A stretch of 64,000 bases of DNA, taken from contig NZ_CP107958.1 in NCBI RefSeq assembly GCF_036075115.1, forward strand, positions 4,154,001-4,218,000, given 5' to 3'. This DNA is from Streptomyces sp. NBC_00377 (GTDB lineage Bacteria; Actinomycetota; Actinomycetes; Streptomycetales; Streptomycetaceae). This document shows, one piece after another, positions 18,088-25,768 of this stretch. The translations under genes were made by a program, and so were the position numbers. Within the stretch, counting starts at the first letter, position 1. The number at the start of each line of letters is the position of its first letter. The notes beneath the pieces were generated by a model. The model had not been told where the DNA came from. It searched no databases and saw nothing but the letters and a program-made list of their open reading frames with translations.

Positions 18088-18103
18088 TGTGATGTACATC
18101 ACA
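18088..18103. promoter_or_regulatory. perfect Crp-type palindrome
   Basis: TGTGATGTACATCACA is a 16-bp perfect palindrome that matches the TGTGA-N6-TCACA Crp consensus without mismatch. Streptomyces Crp recognises a related GTG-N6-NNCAC site. It lies 337 bp upstream of the polysaccharide synthase start and about 340 bp downstream of the acyltransferase stop, in a 690-bp intergenic region (17752-18443) that holds no gene I can support. The synthase operon is the most likely target. Confidence 0.65.
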
Positions 18104-18443
18104 TAATGTGAGCCCGGATCGAGGTCGCACCGGCGAACACATGAAACACCTGGCTCACCGAACCGCCATCCAACGCACAACTCCTGGCAAGACCGAAAGC
18201 CGAGACCATGATCATTCCACGGTGCGGATCTTCGTCACCGCGGCTGAAAGCGCCGGGCCCGGCTTCCGGCCCACGCCTGACCCGGCGCCTCGACGTACCG
18301 ATACGTCAGCACGCCCAGCGGAAACGGCACGGCACGACGCAGAAGGCCACTTCGAGTACGGGACTGTCCTGCCACCGCCGACCGACCGTGCCGCCGGCCA
18401 CCATCAGCGGCACCGGATGCACCGCCGGGTGAAACGGGACCCG

Positions 18444-19559
18444 TCACCGTCGTCGAAGGTCGCGCGCGTTCCTGCCGGCCCAACGGGACCGGTGCAGCGC
18501 GGTCATGGACTTCCAGGACCTGTTTCCCTTGAAGGGAATCTCGAAGATCCGGGCGAAAAGCCATGCCCCGAGCACCGAGATCGGCAGGCCCACGATCAGC
18601 GTGAACCCGAACGTGGGCAGTCCGGGCGATACGAAATGCGGGGCCACCCGGCGGATCACGATCATGACGATCGGCAGATGGATCAGGTAGAGGCTGTAGG
18701 AAAAGCTACCGAGACTCCTGAAGGGTCGCGCGGTCAGGAGCCGCACGAGGACGGCGGGCCTGCCGGTGGCGACGGCGGCGATCAGCATGGTCATGGCGGG
18801 AGCGACGGCGAGATCCACCCAGAAGGAGTGGTTCACCGTCCAGACAGCCCCCCTGACGACACCGAGAACCAGGACAGGCACGGCGGCCAGGACCGCGAAC
18901 CACCCCCAGGGCAGTCGCCGGACCCGGTCCGACGCAACCACGATTCCCGCGCCCACCATTCCCGCGGCGAACACAGGGGCGAGATGCGGAGCGAGCCGGT
19001 TGGCGCCCTCCAGGGGAGACGCGTCGACCGCCATCAGGCCACGAGTGATCACCGGAAGAGTCACGCACGCGACCAGGGCCGCCGCGCCCCACCGCCGCCG
19101 GACGAACAGAAGCAGCGGAAAGAGGAGATAGAGCTCGGCCTCGACCCCGATCGACCAGAACGCACCATTCGGTGTCGGTGCGGTGATCACGTCCTGAGCG
19201 AGAAGGCCGTACACCAGAATCGACAAGCCCGTAGGCGGCCCCGAGTGCGAAGCGGGCACCACGAAGCAGGAAATGATCAGACTCATGACGAGCGCTGCCC
19301 CATACGGAGGCAGGATGCGCCAGGCGCGCCGGCGCAGGAACCGGGCGACGCCACCCGACCCCCACCCGTGACGCGCCGGGGAGATCGCCAGGGAGAACCC
19401 GGACAACACCAGAAAGAAGACGACGGCCAGACGCCCGAACATCAGGCCGTCCAGCCACGGAGGCGCCGAACTCCGGGGATACCCCGGGAACGTATACAAC
19501 CAGCAGTGGAACAGGACCACATACAGGGCAGCCAGACCGCGAAGACCATCCAGACCCAC
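18444..19559 (-). CDS. acyltransferase family 3 membrane protein
   Basis: 371 residues with about ten membrane helices. The N-terminal GLDGLRGLAALYVVLFH carries the invariant Arg and His of the acyltransferase-3 (OafA/ExoZ-like) family. FFLVLSGF, RFLRRRAWRILPPYG, AFWSIGVEAELYLLFPLLL and SYSLYLIHLPIVM are further family motifs. Such proteins O-acylate sugars or secreted polymers at the membrane. The first start codon in frame is GTG 19559, immediately at the conserved motif. The frame stays open upstream to a TGA near 19670 with no ATG, GTG or TTG, so the usual cytoplasmic N-terminus may have lost its start. It may modify the polymer made by the downstream operon on the same strand. Confidence 0.8.
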   Translation of the reverse strand: MGLDGLRGLAALYVVLFHCWLYTFPGYPRSSAPPWLDGLMFGRLAVVFFLVLSGFSLAISPARHGWGSGGVARFLRRRAWRILPPYGAALVMSLIISCFVVPASHSGPPTGLSILVYGLLAQDVITAPTPNGAFWSIGVEAELYLLFPLLLFVRRRWGAAALVACVTLPVITRGLMAVDASPLEGANRLAPHLAPVFAAGMVGAGIVVASDRVRRLPWGWFAVLAAVPVLVLGVVRGAVWTVNHSFWVDLAVAPAMTMLIAAVATGRPAVLVRLLTARPFRSLGSFSYSLYLIHLPIVMIVIRRVAPHFVSPGLPTFGFTLIVGLPISVLGAWLFARIFEIPFKGNRSWKSMTALHRSRWAGRNARDLRRR

Positions 19560-20131
19560 GACCTGCCGACGGACGTACGCCCCGCTGCCCCTTTTCTCCT
19601 GCCCCGGCGGGGTGGCCGGTGCGGGAGCGCTGACGACCGGAACGCTCGTATTCGATAAAATCGTTCAGCCCTTCTCCTGGGCACCGCGTTCGCACGGCGC
19701 CGACACCTCGGCGGCCGCCTCTCGGTGCAACCGTCGACAGGCGTCTGCCCGCCGACTCGTGTTCCTGGTAATACGCCGGGCGCCGCGATGCCACCCAGCG
19801 TGACTGATACGTCGCGTTCGGCCAAGCAGTTCAATCGACGGGCCGAGACCTCGGGTGGTCGGCCTCCGCCGGATCCACCGACCCAGGTGGGCACCGCACA
19901 CCACATGCGCGAGAGTAAATCTCTCATTGTCCAGATTGCATTTGAAGCATGCGGCGGCTGCTCTTACTGTCAAGACGTCCGGGTGTATCCCGTTGACGAA
20001 GGAAGCGCTCTCTACGTATCGGTATTCACGGCGAACCGGCGACTGCCCTGCCGCCATGAGCCTTCAGACGCTCCGTCCGTATCGGCGGCGACTCCGGCAT
20101 CCCCTGTCCGTCACGCGAAGGAGCACAGAAG

Positions 20132-20640
20132 CTGTCCAGGAAATCCACGGTGGTCGTCGGCGGCGGCCTGGTAGGACTCACAGCCACGGCCTCCCTCAAA
20201 CTCATCGGCCACGACGTCATCGTGCTGGAACAGGCACCGCGGATTCGAGCCGTCGGCGCCGGAATCGGCCTGTGGGCCAACGCGTTGCGAGAATTCGACC
20301 ACCTCGGCATCGGCCCGGCGGTCCGCGACCTGGGCAGCGAACAGAACACCTGGTTCTTCACCCCCGCCGGCGACCGGTCCGCGCACCTGGTTACACCGAC
20401 AGCGATCACCGGTTCCTCCTCGTGCCACGCCCCGAGTTGAACAACCTCCTGGCAGACACCGTCGGTCGCGACCGCATCCGTCTCGGCGCACAGGTGACCG
20501 GATACACCGAGACCGGGGCGGACGTCGTCGTGCACCTCGCCAACGGCGAGACACTCCGCACGGATCTGCTCATCGGCTCGGACGGCGTCTACTCACGCGT
20601 GCGCAAGCAGCTGGTGCCGGGGAGCGATGCCACTGGATGC
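20132..20640 (+). pseudogene. frameshifted, truncated FAD-dependent monooxygenase
   Basis: The N-terminus STVVVGGGLVGLTATASLKL is the FAD-binding GxGxxG motif of group A aromatic hydroxylases, followed by RAVGAGIGLWANALREFD. The frame breaks near 20390 where GTT-TAC seems to have lost one T. The next frame continues YTDSDHRFLLVPRPELNNLL, then LIGSDGVYSRVRKQLVPGSD, the GD-containing motif. Homology ends at about 20640; the C-terminal half is missing and unrelated DNA follows. A GAAGGAG site (20117-20123) is spaced for a start at 20132, but the codon there is CTG, so the start may also be lost. Confidence 0.8.
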
Positions 20641-20730
20641 TCACCACGGCACCCGCCACCTGACACCCGCGGCCGCCCGCCGACCGCCGACCGCCGAAAG
20701 CGACCTGCCCGCCCATCAGCATGTCCGTAG

Positions 20731-21630
20731 TCAGCAGGCGGTGATCTCCTCGAACGACGCCCGGACCTGCTCGCGGAGCCAGGCGTGGGCGGGGTCGGAA
20801 TCGTACCGCTGGTGCCAGTGGCAGTTGATCGTCGCCGCCGGGAACTCGATCGGCAGCGGCCGGGTGAGAAGCCCGAACGCCTGGATGAGCGGGCGGCCGA
20901 AGATCGCCGTGCAGGTGACCAGCGTGTCGCCACGGGCGGCGATCTGCAGGGCGCTGGCCAAGGTCGCCACTGCCGCGACCACCCGGCGCCGCAGACCTTC
21001 GGCAGCCAGCACCTCGTCGATCGGCGCGGTGAGACGGCCACGCCGGGAGATCACCACATGCGGCTGCGCCGCGTAGGAAGCCAGGTCGAGATCGTCGGCA
21101 CACGGGTGGTCCGCGCGCATCGCCACGACTAGCCGATCATCGCCGAGCGGCTCGGACCGGAACTCTGACAGACCAGGCCTACCGCCACCGAGTTCCAGAT
21201 CGACGCGGCCGTGTCGCAGGTCGTCGGTGTCGACGGTGTTCTCCGCCAGCACCCGCAACTGCACCCCGGAAGCCTGCTGCTGGATCCTCCCGACCAGCAC
21301 CGGTACCAGCGACGCGGCCACCGCGTCGTGACACTGGATCGTGAAGGTGCGATCCATCTCGGACGGGTCCAGCTCACGGATCGGTGAGAGCACTTCACGC
21401 GCTTGCCTCACCAGCCGGTGCACGTCTTCCCGCACCGACACCGCGTACGGGGTGGGAGTCATCGAGTGGCCGGTGCGCACCAGGATGTCGTCCCCGGTGA
21501 CGGCTCGAAGTCGGCCGAGGGTGCGGCTGACCGCGGGCGAGGACAGGTGCAGCCGCTCGGCCGCGCCCATCACACTGCCCTCTTCGAGGAGGGCGTCCAG
21601 CACGGTCAGCAGATTCAAGTCCAATTGCAT
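20731..21630 (-). CDS. LysR family transcriptional regulator
   Basis: ATG 21630 gives 299 residues. The N-terminal winged helix reads LNLLTVLDALLEEGSVMGAA, RLHLSSPAVSRTLGRLR and LVRTGHSMTPTPYA. A LysR substrate-binding domain follows (about 90-295), with VDLELGG, VAMRADHPCADD and ARGDTLVTC. The ending SFEEITAC is close to a normal C-terminus. It overlaps the end of the fragment at 21671-21833 on the same strand rather than having its own intergenic region. It converges on the broken monooxygenase at 20132-20640, which may once have been its target. Confidence 0.85.
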   Translation of the reverse strand: MQLDLNLLTVLDALLEEGSVMGAAERLHLSSPAVSRTLGRLRAVTGDDILVRTGHSMTPTPYAVSVREDVHRLVRQAREVLSPIRELDPSEMDRTFTIQCHDAVAASLVPVLVGRIQQQASGVQLRVLAENTVDTDDLRHGRVDLELGGGRPGLSEFRSEPLGDDRLVVAMRADHPCADDLDLASYAAQPHVVISRRGRLTAPIDEVLAAEGLRRRVVAAVATLASALQIAARGDTLVTCTAIFGRPLIQAFGLLTRPLPIEFPAATINCHWHQRYDSDPAHAWLREQVRASFEEITAC

Positions 21631-21670
21631 ACAGGTAAATCCTCGCAAGCCACGGATCCACTTCCATCAA

Positions 21671-21833
21671 ACCGCATGTTCACCAGCTTCTCCAGGTTGG
21701 TCTGGGGATCCGCGGCGGCCGCCTCCGCCGACAGGGGCGACAAAGCGGGGACCACGGGCAGCGCTGTCGCGGCCACAGCGGCGCCCGCGGCGCCCAGCAG
21801 GGTACGACGGGACAGTCTTCTCTCCGACGACAT
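21671..21833 (-). pseudogene. 5' fragment of a Tat-exported protein
   Basis: ATG 21833 behind GGGAG encodes a twin-arginine signal, RRLSRRTLLGAAGAAVAATA, cleavage near AEAAAA, then DPQTNLEKLVNMRF. The latter resembles the beginning of secreted GH29-like (fucosidase-type) catalytic domains. After about residue 54 the sequence becomes unrelated and runs into the LysR start. The rest of the gene has been deleted or replaced. It sits just downstream of the intact GH29 gene on the same strand. Confidence 0.6.
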
Positions 21834-21941
21834 GGGTGTACTCCCGGTCGGAGGCTCTGAGGTTCGCGGGTGAGGCGGTGAGGGCGGCGGGCAGGCCCGA
21901 GAGCCCGCCCGCCGCGGCCGTTGGTCAGGGCGGAGCCGGAG

Positions 21942-24173
21942 TCACAGGGCGGTGAAGGTCCATTGCAGGTTGGTACTGCTGCCGTAGGTCCACTGCTTGG
22001 TGGCGGAGCCCGAAGCGACGTTGCCGCCGCCGTCGAGGACGAGGCCGGTGGTGCGGTTGGCGATCGTGTAGCTGTTGCCGCCCCGGGGGGTGATCTTCCA
22101 CTGCTGGTTGGGGCCGCCGTTCCACGGCGCCTGCTGGGCCGGGGAGCCGTCAGCGGTGCTGCCCCAGCCGTCGGCGACCATGCCGTTGGTGCGGTTGACC
22201 AGTTTGTAGTAGCCGCCGCCCACGTCGACCGCCTGCCACTGGAGGTTGTTGCTGGAGTCCCAGCTCCACTGCTTGAGGTTGGATCCGGAGGCGACGTTGC
22301 CGCCGCTGTCCAGGGCGAGGCCGTCGGTGACGTTGGTGATCCGGAAGTACCTCGACGGGTTGAACTGGACCCTGAGTGAGGTGATCTGGTCGTTGTTGCC
22401 GGTGACCCTGAGGTCGGGGTTGTCGGCGGTGAAGGTCCAGGCGGTGCCGGTGAAGTTGTCGCCGGAGTAGCCGATCACCTGGTAGCCGGGGGCGGGGCGC
22501 AGGCTGGAGATGGTGCGGGTGCCCAGTCCGGCCGCGCTCAGGTCGGCCGCGGTGTAGTCGCCGACGGGCAACGGGGCGGAGCCGCCGGTGTAGTTGACGT
22601 CCGTGAAGGCGGCGGCGCCGGCGAGCGGCAGCATGGTCGGGATGGTGCCGGAGAAGGTCAGCTTCAGGACGTAGGCACCCGCGCTGTACGGCGCCGAGGA
22701 CGGCAGGGTCACGGTGAGGCCGGAAGAAGTCTGCGTGGGTGTGGGCAGGTCGATGTAGGTGCCGGCGGTGGAGCCGAGCAGCTTCACCGAGGTCAGCGAG
22801 GCGAGGTTGATGCGGTCCGAGCTGAGCGTCTTGATCGTCAGTGAGCTGCCGGGCCAGCCGAGGACGGTGGCGTACAGGACGTTGCCCGCCTTGTTGCGGG
22901 TGAAGCGGATGTCCTGCGCGGTGCCTGCCGTCGGCGTGGTGAAGGCGCCGCCGCCCATCTTCGTAGGGCCTTCGCCGTACACGGTCCAGGCGCGGGTCGA
23001 GTAGACCGACTCACCGAAGCGCTTCAGGTAGTCGCCCATGCCGAGAAGGATGTCCTTCTGCGCCTGGGGGATGGTGCCGTCGGCCATCGGCGCGATGTTC
23101 AGCAGCACGTTGCCGTTCTTGCTGACCCGGTCGATGAACGAGTGCAGCATCTGCTGGCTGCTGTAGTAGCCGATGCCTTGCGTGTAGCACCAGCTGGAGC
23201 TGGAGATGCTGTCGTCGGTCAGCCAGTACGGGCTGGTGAGGTCGCCAGGCCCGCCGCGCTCGTAGTCGAAGACCTCGCCCTTGCCGTTCATGCCGTCCTT
23301 GTAGGTGGCGACGACCTCACGGCCCCAGGCGTTTGCCTGGTTGTAGTAGTAGGACAGGAAGTTCAGGCGTTGCGTCTCGTCGACCGCGTCCAGTTTGAAG
23401 TCCTGCCAGAGGATGTCCGGTTGCGCGAGGTCGACGACTTCCTTGAGCTTGTCGTACCAGAGCTGGTTCTCCGCGGCCGCACCGAGCTGGCCGTAGAGCT
23501 TCTTGAGGCTGGGGTCGGTCTGGGCGGGGGCGAACTCGTAGAAGCCGTTGTAGTGGTACGCGTGGTGCATGGCGACCAGCAGCTTGAGGCCCTTGGCCCG
23601 GATCGCCGTGGTGAACAGCTGGAGCAGGTTGAGCTTCGGGCCCTTGGCGACCGAGTTCCACTCGTTGACCTGGCTGTTCCACATGGAGAAGCCGTCGTGG
23701 TGCTCGGCGACCGGGCCGGCATACTTCGCGCCCGCGTCGACGAACAGCTGCGCCCACTCGTTGGGGTCGAAGTTCCCGCCGGCCGATTTCAGCTTCGGCG
23801 CGAACTGCACGAAGTTGCCCGCCAGGTCCTTCGCCCCGTTGATGAAGTTGTGGTACGGCCATGCCGAGGGCTGGCCGTAGGTCGCGATGTGGTGCTGGTT
23901 CACGCTGTCGCCGGCGTGATACATGGACCGCGGATACCACTCGTTGCCGAAGGCGGGAACGCTGAAGACGCCCCAGTGGAAGTAGATCCCGAACTTCGCG
24001 TCCTGGAACCACCCCGGAGCCGGCGGGTGCTGGTCGACCGAGTTCCAGTCGGGCGTGTACGTGCTCGGTGCCGCCTGGGCGACACCGGCGCCCAGGCCAC
24101 CGCCCGCTATGGCTGCCGCCGCCACACAGATGGCGGCGGACAGGATCTGGCGTCTGTTGAGCGAACGCGACAT
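21942..24173 (-). CDS. secreted GH29 alpha-L-fucosidase-type enzyme with lectin domains
   Basis: 743 residues. A signal peptide (RRQILSAAICVAAAAIAGGG) is followed by a GH29 catalytic domain (about 38-410): GWFQDAKFGIYFHWGVFSVP, AEHHDGFSMWNS and DILWQDFKLD, where the Asp of WQD is the likely nucleophile. Then a beta-sandwich (about 410-520) and a beta/gamma-crystallin-like module (about 525-605, GYSGDNFTGTAW). A ricin-type beta-trefoil ends the protein (about 607-743) with QxW repeats NLQWQAV, NQQWKIT and NLQWTFT. It releases alpha-L-fucose or alpha-L-galactose from plant or animal glycans. It is divergent from the ABC importer, matching an outside-in pathway. Confidence 0.88.
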   Translation of the reverse strand: MSRSLNRRQILSAAICVAAAAIAGGGLGAGVAQAAPSTYTPDWNSVDQHPPAPGWFQDAKFGIYFHWGVFSVPAFGNEWYPRSMYHAGDSVNQHHIATYGQPSAWPYHNFINGAKDLAGNFVQFAPKLKSAGGNFDPNEWAQLFVDAGAKYAGPVAEHHDGFSMWNSQVNEWNSVAKGPKLNLLQLFTTAIRAKGLKLLVAMHHAYHYNGFYEFAPAQTDPSLKKLYGQLGAAAENQLWYDKLKEVVDLAQPDILWQDFKLDAVDETQRLNFLSYYYNQANAWGREVVATYKDGMNGKGEVFDYERGGPGDLTSPYWLTDDSISSSSWCYTQGIGYYSSQQMLHSFIDRVSKNGNVLLNIAPMADGTIPQAQKDILLGMGDYLKRFGESVYSTRAWTVYGEGPTKMGGGAFTTPTAGTAQDIRFTRNKAGNVLYATVLGWPGSSLTIKTLSSDRINLASLTSVKLLGSTAGTYIDLPTPTQTSSGLTVTLPSSAPYSAGAYVLKLTFSGTIPTMLPLAGAAAFTDVNYTGGSAPLPVGDYTAADLSAAGLGTRTISSLRPAPGYQVIGYSGDNFTGTAWTFTADNPDLRVTGNNDQITSLRVQFNPSRYFRITNVTDGLALDSGGNVASGSNLKQWSWDSSNNLQWQAVDVGGGYYKLVNRTNGMVADGWGSTADGSPAQQAPWNGGPNQQWKITPRGGNSYTIANRTTGLVLDGGGNVASGSATKQWTYGSSTNLQWTFTAL

Positions 24174-24656
24174 GGGGACATCCCTGAGGTAGGGGCAAGG
24201 GGGACGGGGGGAGACGCGGGACGCCGACGGTTCTGGGGCGTCGGAGGTTACGCATGAAGTTCGACCATGTGACGCACTGATGTCAACGGGCGTGCAGGGA
24301 TGAAAACCCGTATCGGCATTAGCTTTTGCCCATATATAAGCGCTATCAGTGCATTGTTATGGCAGCAAACATGGAATGTCTAGGGGCCCCGCGAAGGGTG
24401 CGCCACCACATGGGCAGCCCACAGGCAAGCCGTCAGTCCATCACGAGTACGCATCATTGATGGGATGGATCTAGGGCCCAGGGAGCGTCATGGCGACCCC
24501 GGCTAGATCATCCAGCGGCTGTCGCCAGCACTTTTGCCGCACCCACTAGACAACCTCGTTCCTCCCGCTCTATAAACATCCCATCTCTCGCCGGTGACAC
24601 ACAACCGTCGCATCGGCGTAACAACCCCGCTCCGGAACCAGCGCGAGGAAGTACCC
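24174..24656. promoter_or_regulatory. divergent regulatory region of the sugar island
   Basis: A 483-bp gap between the GH29 gene (-) and the binding-protein gene (+), AT-rich at 24290-24375. For the importer, TAGACA (24547-24552) and TATAAA (24571-24576) form a -35/-10 pair with an 18-nt spacer. Two copies of a G/C-rich palindromic box, CTAGGGGCCC (24380-24389) and CTAGGGCCC (24471-24479), lie 91 bp apart in similar context (ATGG-rich 5' flank). They are candidates for the GntR regulator at 35703-36425. Confidence 0.45.
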
Positions 24657-25721
24657 ATGAGACTCAGAACCGCACTCGGCTCCACCGCCTCCGTCGTCTG
24701 CGCACTGACGCTGCTCAGCGCCTGCAACAGCGGCTCCGGCAGCACCGCCTCGTCGAGCGGCAAGCCGCTCGTGGGCGTCGACTACCCGCGGTCCGACACC
24801 GACTTCTGGAACTCGTACATCAAGTACACGCCCCGGTCGGCCAAGGAGCTGGGGCTGGACCTGAAGACCACGAACTCCCAGAACGACATCGCCAAGCTCA
24901 CCGCCAACGCGCAGACGTTCATCAGCCAGGGCGTCAAGGGCATCGCGATGGCCCCGCAGGACACCGCCGCCATCGCGCCGACGCTGGCGCAGCTGGAGGC
25001 GAAGAAGATCCCGGTCGTCACCGTCGACACCCGGCCCGACAGCGGCAAGGTGTTCATGGTGGTGCGGGCCGACAACCGCGCCTACGGCGAGAATGCCTGC
25101 CAGTACCTCGGCACCAAGCTCGGCGGCAAGGGCAAGGTCGTGATGCTGGAGGGCGGCCTCGACTCCATCAACGGCCGTGACCGCACCGAGGCGTTCAACG
25201 ACTGCATGAAGAAGAACTACCCCGGCATCAAGGTGTTCGGCGAGGCCACCAACTGGGACGGCGCGGTCGCCGCACAGAAGCTCCAGACCGACCTGACCGC
25301 CAACCCGGACATCAAGGGCGTCTACATGCAGTCCAGCTTCGCCCTGGCCGGCACGCTCCAAGTCCTGAAGCAGAAGGGCCTGCTGGTCGACCCGAAGGAC
25401 CAGAAGCACGTCTTCGTCGTGTCCAACGACGGCATCCCCGAGGAGCTCAAGGACATCGCCGCCGGCCACATCGACGCCACCGTCTCCCAGCCCGCGGACC
25501 TGTACGCCAAGTACGCCCTGTACTACCTCAAGGCCGCGATCGACGGAAAGACGTTCAAGCCCGGAAAGACCGACCACGACAGCACCATCATCCAGGTCCG
25601 CGACGGACTGCTCGAGGACCAGCTCTCCGCTCCCCTGGTCACCGTCGACGGCGGCACCTACGGCGGCGTGCCCAGCGTCAAGAGCGACGACACCTCCCTG
25701 TGGGGCAACAACCTCGGCTGA
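24657..25721 (+). CDS. sugar ABC transporter substrate-binding lipoprotein
   Basis: ATG 24657 with GAGGAAG upstream gives 354 residues. A lipobox LTLLSAC follows the signal peptide. The rest is a type I periplasmic-binding fold of the ribose/xylose class: KPLVGVDYPRSDTDFWNSY, ANAQTFISQGVKGIAM, VVTVDTRPDS, MLEGGLDSINGRDRTEAFND and VFVVSNDGIPEELKDIAAGH. It is tethered outside the membrane and delivers sugar to the permease encoded at 27327-28367. The substrate is not readable from sequence; gene context indicates L-fucose or L-galactose. Confidence 0.9.
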   Translation: MRLRTALGSTASVVCALTLLSACNSGSGSTASSSGKPLVGVDYPRSDTDFWNSYIKYTPRSAKELGLDLKTTNSQNDIAKLTANAQTFISQGVKGIAMAPQDTAAIAPTLAQLEAKKIPVVTVDTRPDSGKVFMVVRADNRAYGENACQYLGTKLGGKGKVVMLEGGLDSINGRDRTEAFNDCMKKNYPGIKVFGEATNWDGAVAAQKLQTDLTANPDIKGVYMQSSFALAGTLQVLKQKGLLVDPKDQKHVFVVSNDGIPEELKDIAAGHIDATVSQPADLYAKYALYYLKAAIDGKTFKPGKTDHDSTIIQVRDGLLEDQLSAPLVTVDGGTYGGVPSVKSDDTSLWGNNLG

Positions 25722-25768
25722 CCTGCCCACTCCGGCATCCAACGGCTCACCACTACAAGGCGGTTGAA

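Noticed and set aside
17752..18443. Riboswitch in the long leader region of the polysaccharide operon
   Set aside because: I looked for c-di-AMP-type conserved leader motifs and did not find them; only palindromes and direct repeats are evident.
18108..19658. A 516-codon plus-strand frame across the acyltransferase
   Set aside because: Extreme Arg/His/Asp/Pro content and no domain; the minus strand encodes a clear multi-helix acyltransferase.
19725..20130. A gene upstream of the broken monooxygenase
   Set aside because: Frames here lack ribosome binding sites and recognisable sequence; the AT-rich patch near 19915-19960 is more likely a promoter.
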